From JAVVHH01 sp963835135 (GTDB taxonomy: Bacteria > Pseudomonadota > Alphaproteobacteria > Acetobacterales > Acetobacteraceae), in contig CAWIEF010000003.1 of NCBI GenBank assembly GCA_963835135.1, forward strand, positions 1,488,001 through 1,552,000: a stretch of 64,000 bases of DNA, written 5' to 3'. Under the pieces are notes generated by a model. It made no database searches. It saw nothing but the letters and a program-made list of their open reading frames with translations, and was not told where the DNA came from. This document shows positions 51,913 through 60,001 of this stretch, one piece after another (within the stretch, counting starts at the first letter, position 1; every line of letters begins with the position of its first letter). The translations under genes and the position numbers were made by a program.

Positions 51913-53238
51913 CTAAGCCTTGTTCGCCTTCTCGAACTCGCGCAGCACCTTGTTGCCGCGGCTCACCGAGCTATCCAACGCCTGCTGCGCCGTCTGCTGC
52001 CCCTGGAACGCACGCTCGACTTCCTCGTATTGGATGTTGCGCAGCTCGGCCATGCGGCCAAGGCGGAACCCCTTGCTGTTCGGCGTCACGGTGCCGCGGC
52101 GAAGCTGCTCGACCGGGAGATCGGCGCCCGGGTTGTTGGCGTAGAAATCCTCTTGCTTGAGCAGGTCGTAGCCGCTGGCCGTCACCGGCACGTAGCCGGT
52201 CGCCTGGCTCCACTGCGCCGCCTGCTTCGGCTCGGAGAGGAACTTCAGGAACTGCGCCACGCCCTTGTACTCGGTCGCGGTACGCGTGGGCGAGGTCATG
52301 GCCCAGAGGCTCGCGCCGCCGATGACGGAGTTGATCGGCGTCTTGATCAGCGCCGGGTCGTAGGGCAGCGGCGCCTCGCGCCACTTGAACTTGGCGTTCT
52401 TCGCGATCTCGCTGCGCGAGCCGGAGGAGTTGAAGCTCATCGCCGCCTGCCCGGAGGAAAAGATCGGGTCCGGCGCGTTGTCCCGGCCGGTGTATTTGAA
52501 CAGCCCCTCCTTCGACATCTCGAGCAGCCGGTTGAGGTGATCGACGAACGGTGGCTTGTTGATCAGCAGCTCGGTGTTCAGGCCCTTGAAGCCGTTCTCC
52601 TCCGTCGCGTACGGAAGGTCGTGGATCGCGGCGAACTGCTCGAATTGGATCCAGGAGAACCACGACGTCGTCAACGGCATGGTAGCGCCAGCCTTCGCCT
52701 TGAGCGCGCGCGCCGCGTTCGTGACCTCGTCCCACGTGGCCGGCGGATGCGCCGGGTCGAGCCCGGCCTTCTCGAACGCGTCGGCGTCGATCCAGAACAT
52801 CGCCGTGCTCGAGTTGAACGGCGCCGAGGCCAGGCGGCCGTCCGGCAGGCTGTAGTAGCCGCGCACCGCGCCGATATATTGCTCGGGATCGAGGCTGATG
52901 CCGGTCTCCTTGGTCAACTCCCACACCTGCTTGACCGCCGGTCCCGCCGCCAGCATCGACCCGGTCCCGACCTCGAACATCTGCACCAGGTTCGGCGCTT
53001 GTCCGGCCCGCCAGGCGGCGATCGCCGCCGTCAACGTCTCCGGATACGTGCCCTTGAACACCGGCACGACCTCGAACTCGGACTGGCTGGCATTGAACGC
53101 GGCCACCAGCTTGTTCACCTCGTCCCCGAGCGGCGCGTTCATGGCGTGCCAGAACACCACGCGGGTGCGGCCGGTTTGCGCGAAGGCCGGCGTGACGGCG
53201 AGCGCGGCGGCGCCGGTCAGCAGTGTGCGGCGGAACAT
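51913..53238 (-). CDS. ugpB: sn-Glycerol-3-phosphate-type ABC transporter substrate-binding protein UgpB
   Basis: A 441-residue periplasmic binding protein. Signal peptide MFRRTLLTGAAALAVTPAFAQ, then VVFWHAMNAPLGDEVNKLV and FEVVPVFKGTYPETLTAAIAAWRAGQAPNLVQMFEVGT. These stretches follow UgpB closely, which is what distinguishes this operon from other sugar importers. First gene of the minus-strand ugpB-A-E-C order. It may bring in glycerol-3-phosphate or glycerophosphodiesters as phosphorus and carbon source. A promoter should lie in 53239-53320; none is obvious, and no Pho box was recognised. Confidence 0.92.
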   Translation of the reverse strand: MFRRTLLTGAAALAVTPAFAQTGRTRVVFWHAMNAPLGDEVNKLVAAFNASQSEFEVVPVFKGTYPETLTAAIAAWRAGQAPNLVQMFEVGTGSMLAAGPAVKQVWELTKETGISLDPEQYIGAVRGYYSLPDGRLASAPFNSSTAMFWIDADAFEKAGLDPAHPPATWDEVTNAARALKAKAGATMPLTTSWFSWIQFEQFAAIHDLPYATEENGFKGLNTELLINKPPFVDHLNRLLEMSKEGLFKYTGRDNAPDPIFSSGQAAMSFNSSGSRSEIAKNAKFKWREAPLPYDPALIKTPINSVIGGASLWAMTSPTRTATEYKGVAQFLKFLSEPKQAAQWSQATGYVPVTASGYDLLKQEDFYANNPGADLPVEQLRRGTVTPNSKGFRLGRMAELRNIQYEEVERAFQGQQTAQQALDSSVSRGNKVLREFEKANKA

Positions 53239-53320
53239 GACGGTTCTCCCAGACGATCGCGGCGCCTTACCGGCGGCCCGTTACCGCCATGTTGCACATT
53301 TATGGCTGGCCGATGAACCC

Positions 53321-53512
53321 CTAACGCTTATGCACAGACCACAGCATCAGCCAACGTACCGGAAGCACCCAGATCAGCCCGGCGACGCACCAGTACAGCG
53401 CCTCCAGCGGCCACGGCATCGCCGGCAGGAAATCCGGCACCACCACCACGGCGACGACATAGGCGAATACGAACAGCAGGGCTGCCACGGTGGCGAGTGG
53501 GATTCTGGACAT
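53321..53512 (-). CDS. DUF2842-like small membrane protein
   Basis: A 63-residue protein with two TM segments (ATVAALLFVFAYVVAVVVV and ALYWCVAGLIWVLPVRWLMLW). The GLIWVLP stretch near the C-terminus is the DUF2842 hallmark, a family common in alphaproteobacteria. Start ATG 53512; the longer frame overlaps apt in the antisense direction and is spurious. Function unknown. Divergent from apt. Confidence 0.72.
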   Translation of the reverse strand: MSRIPLATVAALLFVFAYVVAVVVVPDFLPAMPWPLEALYWCVAGLIWVLPVRWLMLWSVHKR

Positions 53513-53584
53513 CGAACACAATGCGCCTTGGTTGCCGCCCCGGCTCCGGCGCGATAGAGCGGCGGTTCGCTGAAGGCGGTAGTG

Positions 53585-54100
53585 ATGAACATTAAGGACC
53601 ATATCCGGGGAATTCCGGATTTCCCCAAGCCGGGCATCCTCTTCTACGATATCTCGACCCTGCTGCGGCATCCGCAAGCCTGGCAGGACGCCGTGGAGCG
53701 GATGGCCGGCATGGTCGCCCGCCACCAGCCGACCCTGCTCGCCGGCATTGAATCGCGCGGCTTCCTGCTGGCCGCCCCGCTCGCGCTTCGGCTCGGTTGC
53801 GGGTTCGTCATGCTGCGCAAGCGCGGCAAACTGCCGGGCGAGGTCACCGGCCTCGACTACGCGCTCGAATACGGGCAGGACCGCATCGAGATCCAGGCCG
53901 ATGCCATCAGCGGCGCCCAACGCGTCGTCCTGCTCGACGACCTGCTGGCGACCGGCGGCACCATGCGCGCGGGGGTCGATCTGTTGCGCCAGGTCGGCGC
54001 CGACGTAGCGGCAGCCGCGGTCCTGATCGAGCTGTCCTTCCTCGGGGGCCGCGGCCGGCTGGGCTTGCCGCTCGACGCCCTCGTCACCTACGACTCTTGA
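53585..54100 (+). CDS. apt: Adenine phosphoribosyltransferase
   Basis: A 171-residue purine-salvage enzyme that turns adenine and PRPP into AMP. IRGIPDFPKPGILFYDISTLL opens the protein, LLAGIESRGFLLAAPLA is the APT loop, and the PRPP-binding motif VVLLDDLLATGGTMRAGVDLL is complete. ATG 53585 preferred to GTG 53582. Normal length. Confidence 0.95.
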   Translation: MNIKDHIRGIPDFPKPGILFYDISTLLRHPQAWQDAVERMAGMVARHQPTLLAGIESRGFLLAAPLALRLGCGFVMLRKRGKLPGEVTGLDYALEYGQDRIEIQADAISGAQRVVLLDDLLATGGTMRAGVDLLRQVGADVAAAAVLIELSFLGGRGRLGLPLDALVTYDS

Positions 54101-54144
54101 CCGGCACGGTGATATGGAAGCGGCAACAATAACGGAGGACAGCG

Positions 54145-55152
54145 ATGAGGCGATCGATCACGCGCCGCCAGGCGCTCATCGGCAGCGCCGGCTCGGCAGC
54201 GCTGCCGCCCTGGCCACGGGCGCATGCGGCGCCCTCGAGCCTGCCCGCCCAACCGACGTTGCTGGTCGCAGGCCCGGTCGGCAGCCAGGTTGACCGTTGG
54301 GCCGACGTGATCGCCCCGCCGCTCGGCCACCAGTTGCTCGGGAGCGGCGCGCTGGCGTGGGAGAATGTGGGCGGCGCCGACGGCGTGACCGGCATCAACC
54401 AGTTCCAGGCCCGCACCAATCCCGACGGCGCCACCGCGCTGCTGCTGCCCGGCGCGGCGTTGCTGGCCTGGCTGGCGGGCGACCGGCGGGCGCGGTTCGA
54501 TGCCGGAAGCTGGGCGCCGCTCTGGGGCGGCTTGACCGGGGCGGTCGTTGCGACCCGGGCGCCGCTGGCGCCGGGTCGCCCGGTGCGGCTTGCGCTGCAG
54601 AGCGTGTCCGGCCCTGAGTTGGAGGCGCTGCTCGCGTTCGAACTGATGGGGATCGAGGTGATCGCGGTGCCGCTCCCCGCGCTGGACGCCATGCGCCGCG
54701 CCGACGTCGATGCCGTCTACCTCCGTGGCGCCACCATGCGCCAGTTGGAGGGTGCGGCCGCCGGACAGGGGTGGCGGCCGGTTTTCGCCTTGCCCCGCGC
54801 CTATGCCGGCGCCCTCCCGGACGTCCCGCCGGCGCAGGAGTCGTTCTTGCCGGCCCGGCTCGCCGACAAGAACTTGGTGGCAGCGTTCCACGCCGTGACC
54901 GCGGCCGCCGCGCTCGACGTGGCGCTGGTGCTGCCGGCCGTGGCGCCCGCGACGGTCCTGGCCTGGTGGCGGCGTGGCTGCGATCAGCTCGACGACGAAG
55001 ACGCGGTGCGCCGGGCGGCAGCCGCCGCCCGGTTGCGTCAGGCGGATGCGGGGCAGCTCGCAGCGCAGTTGGCCAGCGTCACGCTCGACATGGGCGCGAT
55101 GCTGTCGTTGCGGACCTACCTCGTCGACCGATACCACTTCCAGCCCAGCTAG
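54145..55152 (+). CDS. Bug/TctC-like periplasmic binding protein with Tat-type signal
   Basis: A 335-residue exported protein. The N-terminus RRSITRRQALIGSAGSAALPPWPRAHA is a Tat-like signal, with the twin arginines near residue 7. The mature part (LLVAGPVGSQVDRWADVIAPPLGHQLLG, GGADGVTGINQFQARTNPDGATALLL) follows the pattern of Bug/tripartite tricarboxylate receptor proteins, including the G-x-N-x-F-like loop. The second lobe is less typical. No TctA/TctB membrane genes are beside it, so its transporter partner is unknown. The stop shares CTAG with the convergent glycosyltransferase. Confidence 0.65.
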   Translation: MRRSITRRQALIGSAGSAALPPWPRAHAAPSSLPAQPTLLVAGPVGSQVDRWADVIAPPLGHQLLGSGALAWENVGGADGVTGINQFQARTNPDGATALLLPGAALLAWLAGDRRARFDAGSWAPLWGGLTGAVVATRAPLAPGRPVRLALQSVSGPELEALLAFELMGIEVIAVPLPALDAMRRADVDAVYLRGATMRQLEGAAAGQGWRPVFALPRAYAGALPDVPPAQESFLPARLADKNLVAAFHAVTAAAALDVALVLPAVAPATVLAWWRRGCDQLDDEDAVRRAAAAARLRQADAGQLAAQLASVTLDMGAMLSLRTYLVDRYHFQPS

Positions 55153-56309
55153 CGCGCCGTCCCGAGCGCGGCGATCGCCGCGCGCAACGGCGAAGGTCCG
55201 AGCCGTTCCATCGCCGCGGACCGTGCTGCGGCCCCGATCCGCGCCCGCAGCCCGGCGTCGTCGGCCAGGCGGCGCAGATGCCGGGCCGCCGCATCGACGT
55301 CCGCATCGGCCCACACCGCTGCCGGCGCCTCGAACACCCCGCGTGGATCGCGTGCCGGTATCAGCCGCGCTGCGACCGGCGCGCCGCAATCCTCGTCGAG
55401 GAACTCGGCCGTCGCCGACCAGTCCGTCGCGATCACCGGCTTGCCCAGCAGCATCGCCTCGGCCGGCACCAGGCCGAAGCCCTCGCTCCGGTGCAGCGAC
55501 AGCACGATGTCGGCGCAAGCCATCAGCGCATGGCTATCGGCCCGCGACAGCTCAAGCGTCTGCAGCCGCACATTGCCGCCGGCGTGCGCCTGCAAGCGGG
55601 CAAAATCCGCCGGAAAGTGATGCGGGTTGATGACGTGCAGCAGCAGGACGCGGTCCGGCCGGCCTCCGAACGCGGCCCGGTGCGCGGCGATGGCCGCCAA
55701 CGGGTTCTTGCGCTCGAAGCTCGACGCCAGGTTGAACATCACCAGCGTGACGACTGCGTCCAGCGGCAGGCCGAACGCGTGCCGCCCCAGCGCCGACGGG
55801 CTCGGCAGGCGAACCGCGAGCGGCAGCGGAACGACGTCGACCTCCGGGGCCAAGCTCGCGAGCGCCGAAGCCGTGAAGCGCGACGGCGCCCACACCCGAT
55901 GCACGAAGGCCAGCCCGGTCCGCCACGATCGCGGCACCACCGGCAGTTCCCAAAACCATTGACCGACAACCAGCCGGCCTCGCACGTGATGCCGCCCCAG
56001 CCGAAGCAGCAGCGCGGGCATCATGGGCGCGGTGCCGACCAGCAGCAGCGGCACGCCCGGCGGCGCCACGTCGCTGCCCGGTCGGATCGGATAGACCGGC
56101 AGGCCGAGCGCGGCGACCCCCTCGATCATCAGCCGCGCCGCCTCGCCGAGCCCCGACGCCCGGTCGAGTTCGCCCGCGATCGCCAGACCAGGCCGAGCGG
56201 CGGCAGGCCAGCGGCCGGGCCGTGGCGCGAGCAGCGCGGCAGCCTGCAGGAACGCGGCGCGCCGACGATCGCGCGGCAACCAACGCCAGGCGCGGTGGAG
56301 AGGATGCAA
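55149..56309 (-). CDS. Glycosyltransferase family 4
   Basis: A 386-residue GT-B enzyme. The C-terminal donor site ADIVLSLHRSEGFGLVPAEAMLLGKPVIATDWSATAEFLD is complete, with the EX7E glutamates. AIAGELDRASGLGEAARLMIEGV opens the N-terminal domain. TTG 56309 is chosen because AGGAGAGGCG lies directly upstream; ATG 56390 and GTG 56339 are longer options with no such site. Divergent from the aspartoacylase-family gene. Sugar unknown. Confidence 0.85.
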   Translation of the reverse strand: MHPLHRAWRWLPRDRRRAAFLQAAALLAPRPGRWPAAARPGLAIAGELDRASGLGEAARLMIEGVAALGLPVYPIRPGSDVAPPGVPLLLVGTAPMMPALLLRLGRHHVRGRLVVGQWFWELPVVPRSWRTGLAFVHRVWAPSRFTASALASLAPEVDVVPLPLAVRLPSPSALGRHAFGLPLDAVVTLVMFNLASSFERKNPLAAIAAHRAAFGGRPDRVLLLHVINPHHFPADFARLQAHAGGNVRLQTLELSRADSHALMACADIVLSLHRSEGFGLVPAEAMLLGKPVIATDWSATAEFLDEDCGAPVAARLIPARDPRGVFEAPAAVWADADVDAAARHLRRLADDAGLRARIGAAARSAAMERLGPSPLRAAIAALGTAR

Positions 56310-56432
56310 CCGCCTCTCCTGCTCCGTGTCACCCCTCACGTCGGCATAGTGGCCGTCCCCGCCGCATCGCGCCAGCCGCGGACCACCCATGGATTTGCCG
56401 CTGCGAGACAGACCTGTAGAGTGCCCGCTCAC

Positions 56433-57398
56433 ATGGGCTCCGCTCCCACCTTCTCCGGCGTCGTGCCGCAATTCCCTGTGGAGTTGGGCCCCCCCGACCT
56501 CAGCCCATGGCTTGCCGGCAACACCGGCGTGCCGGGCGTGACGGCGCTGCACGGACCGCGGCCGGGGCCAGAGGTGGTGCTGCTCGCGCTGCTGCACGGC
56601 AACGAGATCGCCGGCGCGATCGTGCTGGATCAGCTGATGCGCGAGGGGTTCTGCCCCGCCTGCGGCACGCTGACGATCATCTTCGCCAACCTGTCCGCCT
56701 ACGCACGGTTCGACCCGGAGCAACCGACCGCATCGCGCTTCCTCGACGAGGACCTCAACCGCGTCTGGGACCCGGCCGTGCTCGACGGCCCGCGCGGCAG
56801 CAGCGAGCTCGCCCGCGCCCGCGCGCTGCGGCCGATGATCGACCGCGCCGATCTGCTGCTCGACCTGCACTCCATGCTGTGGCCCAGCGATCCGCTGCTT
56901 CTTTGCGGGCCCGGCCGATCGGGCCGCGCGCTCGCGATGGCGCTGGGCGTACCCGAGCTGGTCGTGGCGGACCATGGTCATGCCACGGGGCCCCGCCTCA
57001 TCGACTACCCACGGTTCACCGGCTCCGGCACGGCGGCGGCCTGCCTCGTCGAGGCCGGGCAGCACTGGCGGCGGGAAACGGTCGCGGTGATGCAGAGCTG
57101 CGTCGCCGCGATGCTCGGCCACGCCGGTATGGCCCCGGTCCCGGACAAGCGGCCCGCACCGCGTTGCGCCGAGGTGACCCTGGCCGTGACCGCGTCCACC
57201 AGCGGCTTCACGTTCCTGCAACCTTATCGCGGCGGGGATGTCATTGCCGAGCGCAATACCCTCATCGCGCTCGACGGCGGCATCGAGATCCGCACGCCGC
57301 ATGACGACACCTTGCTGATCATGCCGAGCCTACGCGCCAGCCGCGGCCACACCGCCGTCCGCATGGCGCGCTTCCTGGACACGCCGCCATGCCCCTGA
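56433..57398 (+). CDS. Succinylglutamate desuccinylase/aspartoacylase family protein
   Basis: A 321-residue zinc carboxypeptidase-fold enzyme. Metal ligands lie in LALLHGNEIAGAIV (His and Glu) and LLLDLHSML (His). It would cleave an N-acyl amino acid or a related amide. ATG 56433 taken as start; GTG 56421 is possible. The stop overlaps the DUF2889 gene by ten bases, so the two are probably coupled. Substrate unknown. Confidence 0.85.
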   Translation: MGSAPTFSGVVPQFPVELGPPDLSPWLAGNTGVPGVTALHGPRPGPEVVLLALLHGNEIAGAIVLDQLMREGFCPACGTLTIIFANLSAYARFDPEQPTASRFLDEDLNRVWDPAVLDGPRGSSELARARALRPMIDRADLLLDLHSMLWPSDPLLLCGPGRSGRALAMALGVPELVVADHGHATGPRLIDYPRFTGSGTAAACLVEAGQHWRRETVAVMQSCVAAMLGHAGMAPVPDKRPAPRCAEVTLAVTASTSGFTFLQPYRGGDVIAERNTLIALDGGIEIRTPHDDTLLIMPSLRASRGHTAVRMARFLDTPPCP

Positions 57399-57964
57399 GC
57401 CCCGCCACGCCCCGCCGCAAGCTGCACACCCGCGCCATCGAGCTCTGCGGCTACGAGCGGGAGGACGGTCTGTTCGATGTCGAGGCGAGCCTGACCGACA
57501 CCAAGACCTATGTGTTCAGCAATACCGACCGCGGCGAGATCACCCCCGGCATCCCGCTACACGGCATGCTTTCGCGCATGACCTACGACAGCGCGATGCT
57601 GATCCACGCCTTCGAGGCGGTCACCGAGTTCGGCCCTTATTTCGCCTGCCCGGCCGCGGCGGCCAACTTCGCCGATCTCGCCGGGCTGACGATCGGGCGC
57701 GGCTTCATCCGCGCCGCCAACGAACGGATCGGCGGCATCAAGGGCTGCACGCACCTCCGTGAGCTGTTGGGCCAGATGGGCACGGTGGCATTGCAGACCG
57801 TCGTGCGGATGCGCATGGGTGCTGCCAGTTCCGCCCCAACCCGGCCCGCCCAGCTCAACACATGCATGGCGTATGCCGACGGCGGCGAAATCGCCCGCCG
57901 CACCTGGCCGGAATACTATGCCCAGCAGCGCGATGCCGAACCGAGCGCGGCGCGACCAGACTAG
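57389..57964 (+). CDS. DUF2889 protein
   Basis: A 191-residue protein. RRKLHTRAIELCGYEREDGLFDVEASLTDTKTY, then GGIKGCTHLRELLGQMGTVALQTV are the two DUF2889 signatures. Families of this type often sit near acyl-amino-acid or aromatic catabolism genes, but the function is not established. Overlaps the end of the aspartoacylase-family gene, supporting a shared role. The stop shares CTAG with convergent bolA. Confidence 0.85.
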   Translation: MPLSPATPRRKLHTRAIELCGYEREDGLFDVEASLTDTKTYVFSNTDRGEITPGIPLHGMLSRMTYDSAMLIHAFEAVTEFGPYFACPAAAANFADLAGLTIGRGFIRAANERIGGIKGCTHLRELLGQMGTVALQTVVRMRMGAASSAPTRPAQLNTCMAYADGGEIARRTWPEYYAQQRDAEPSAARPD

Positions 57965-58245
57965 GCGATCTCGCCCGGCGCCTTCAGCGTCAGCGCCAAA
58001 GCGTGCAGTCCGCTGTCGAATTCGGCGCCGAGCGCCTCGTTGACCAAGCGATGCCGCGCGACACGGTTGAGCCCGGCGAACCGGTCGGACACCACGAGCA
58101 CGCTGTAATGCGTCTCGCCCCCGGCGCGGGCGCCGGAATGGCCCGCGTGCTTGGCGCTATCGTCTGCGATCTGCAGGATCGTGGGCGCGAGATGGTCGCG
58201 CAGCGCGATCTCGATACGGGCAACTCGGTTCGGCATACGCATCAT
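57961..58245 (-). CDS. bolA: BolA family protein
   Basis: A 94-residue BolA/IbaG-type protein. VARIEIALRDHLAPTILQIADDSAKHAGHSGA and THYSVLVVSDRFAGLNRVARHRLVNEALG form the class II-like KH-type fold. The invariant His in the RHRLVNEAL helix is present. BolA proteins partner with monothiol glutaredoxins in iron-sulfur handling. Divergent from the DnaJ-domain gene in the usual alphaproteobacterial order before cobST. Confidence 0.93.
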   Translation of the reverse strand: MMRMPNRVARIEIALRDHLAPTILQIADDSAKHAGHSGARAGGETHYSVLVVSDRFAGLNRVARHRLVNEALGAEFDSGLHALALTLKAPGEIA

Positions 58246-58294
58246 CTAACCGCGGCCCTTGCCCCGCGCTAGCCTGAACGCACATAACTTGACG

Positions 58295-58897
58295 ATGACC
58301 CGCCGCCCCTCCACGCGTCCCCGGGCCTACGCGCCCGACCCGGACGCGCCTGGCCGGGCCTGTGACGCTCCAGACTGCCCAGAACCCGGCGCATATCGTG
58401 CCCCCAAGTCGCGCGACACGCTGAACGACTACCATTGGTTCTGCCTCGAGCACGTCCGCGCCTACAATGCCAGCTGGGACTTTTACAAAGGCATGACGCC
58501 CGGCCAGATCGAGCAGCAGACACGCTACGACACCGCCTGGCAGCGCCCCACCTGGCCGCTCGGCACCAACGGCAAGCGCAGCTTCGATGAAACCGATCTG
58601 CGCGACCCGCTCGAACTGCTGCAGGCCGGCAAGATCAAGCGGGCCCAGAAAGGCTTCGAGCAAGCCCAGGCGCGCATGCCGCAGGAAATGCGCGAGCCGG
58701 TCCAGACGCTGGGGCTGGAATGGCCGGTGTCGATGGACGTGTTGAAGGCTCGCTACAAGGAACTCGCCAAGCGGCATCACCCCGACGCCAATGGCGGCGA
58801 CCGCGCGTCCGAAGAACGGCTGAAGACGATCAACCTCGCATACGCCGCAGTTCGGCACTATTTGACAACGGAACCCAGGATGGCGGCGGCGGGCTGA
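58295..58897 (+). CDS. DnaJ (J-domain) protein with N-terminal Cys-rich region
   Basis: A 200-residue protein. The C-terminal J domain (about residues 140-195) reads DVLKARYKELAKRHHPDANGG with the HPD motif needed to stimulate DnaK. The N-terminus has CDAPDCPEPGAYRAP and FCLEHV, a possible zinc site. Residues 60-130 form a linker. This protein conserved next to cobS in alphaproteobacteria is of unknown client. ATG 58295 is the start. Confidence 0.9.
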   Translation: MTRRPSTRPRAYAPDPDAPGRACDAPDCPEPGAYRAPKSRDTLNDYHWFCLEHVRAYNASWDFYKGMTPGQIEQQTRYDTAWQRPTWPLGTNGKRSFDETDLRDPLELLQAGKIKRAQKGFEQAQARMPQEMREPVQTLGLEWPVSMDVLKARYKELAKRHHPDANGGDRASEERLKTINLAYAAVRHYLTTEPRMAAAG

Positions 58898-58981
58898 GCT
58901 TTCGCCCGGACAACGAGGGGCGTAGTCTGCCCCGATCGTGGTCGGCCTCCTTCTTGGATTTGGTATGGGACACCCTTGTTG

Positions 58982-60001
58982 ATGAATAATATCGCTGCCC
59001 TCGCTGACGCTCGTTCCACGCCGACCTCGGCCATCAACGCGCCGGACAAGGCGGTATCGGCGCGCGAGGTGTTCGGGATCGACACCGACATGGAGGTACC
59101 GGCCTTCTCGGTCCCGACCGAGCACGTGCCGGAGGTCGACACCGGCTATAAGTTCGACCGGGAGACCACGCTCGCGATCCTGGCCGGGTTCGCCTTCAAC
59201 CGCCGCGTGCTGATCCAGGGCTACCATGGCACCGGCAAGTCCACCCATGTGGAGCAGATCGCCGCCCGGCTGAACTGGCCCTGCATCCGCGTCAACCTCG
59301 ACAGCCACATCAGCCGGATCGACCTGATCGGCAAAGACGCGATCGTCCTGAAGGACGGCAAGCAGATCACCGAGTTCCGCGAAGGCATCCTGCCCTGGGC
59401 GTTGCAGCACGCCTGCGCCCTGGTGTTCGACGAATACGATGCCGGCCGGCCCGACGTCATGTTCGTCATCCAGCGCGTGCTCGAGGTCGAGGGGCGGCTG
59501 ACGCTGCTCGACCAGAACAAGGTCATCCGTCCGCACCCCAGCTTCCGGCTGTTCGCGACGGCCAACACGGTCGGCCTCGGCGACACCACGGGCCTCTATC
59601 ACGGCACCCAGCAGATCAACCAAGGGCAGATGGACCGCTGGAACATCGTCGCCACGCTGAACTACCTGCCGCACGCGCAGGAGACGGCGATCGTGATGGC
59701 CAAGGCGGGCTATGCGACGGACGACAAGGCCAAGAAGAAGCAGGTCGAGAGCATGGTTGCGCTGGCCGATCTGACGCGGGCCGGGTTCATCAACGGCGAC
59801 ATCTCGACGGTCATGTCGCCGCGCACCGTGATGACCTGGGCCGAGAACGCGCGCATCTTCGGCGATATCGGCTTCGCCTTCCGGCTGACCTTCCTGAACA
59901 AATGCGACGAAGCGGAACGCAGCACGGTGGCCGAGTACTATCAGCGCTGTTTCAACGAGGAACTGCCGACCGGGCTGCTGGGGACGCGTAAAGGGATCTG
60001 A
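58982..60001 (+). CDS. cobS: Cobaltochelatase subunit CobS
   Basis: A 339-residue AAA+ ATPase. Walker A GYHGTGKSTH and Walker B ALVFDEYDAG are clear, with sensor region LFATANTVGLGDTTGLYHGTQ. With CobT and the large subunit CobN it inserts cobalt into hydrogenobyrinic acid diamide in aerobic vitamin B12 synthesis. ATG 58982 is preferred to the in-frame TTG 58976. TGATG overlap couples it to cobT. cobN is not in the window. Confidence 0.97.
   Translation: MNNIAALADARSTPTSAINAPDKAVSAREVFGIDTDMEVPAFSVPTEHVPEVDTGYKFDRETTLAILAGFAFNRRVLIQGYHGTGKSTHVEQIAARLNWPCIRVNLDSHISRIDLIGKDAIVLKDGKQITEFREGILPWALQHACALVFDEYDAGRPDVMFVIQRVLEVEGRLTLLDQNKVIRPHPSFRLFATANTVGLGDTTGLYHGTQQINQGQMDRWNIVATLNYLPHAQETAIVMAKAGYATDDKAKKKQVESMVALADLTRAGFINGDISTVMSPRTVMTWAENARIFGDIGFAFRLTFLNKCDEAERSTVAEYYQRCFNEELPTGLLGTRKGI

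Noticed and set aside
55149..57302. 717-aa frame joining a glycosyltransferase to an antisense stretch
   Set aside because: Only residues from about 56309 onward resemble a glycosyltransferase; the earlier part is antisense to the aspartoacylase-family gene.
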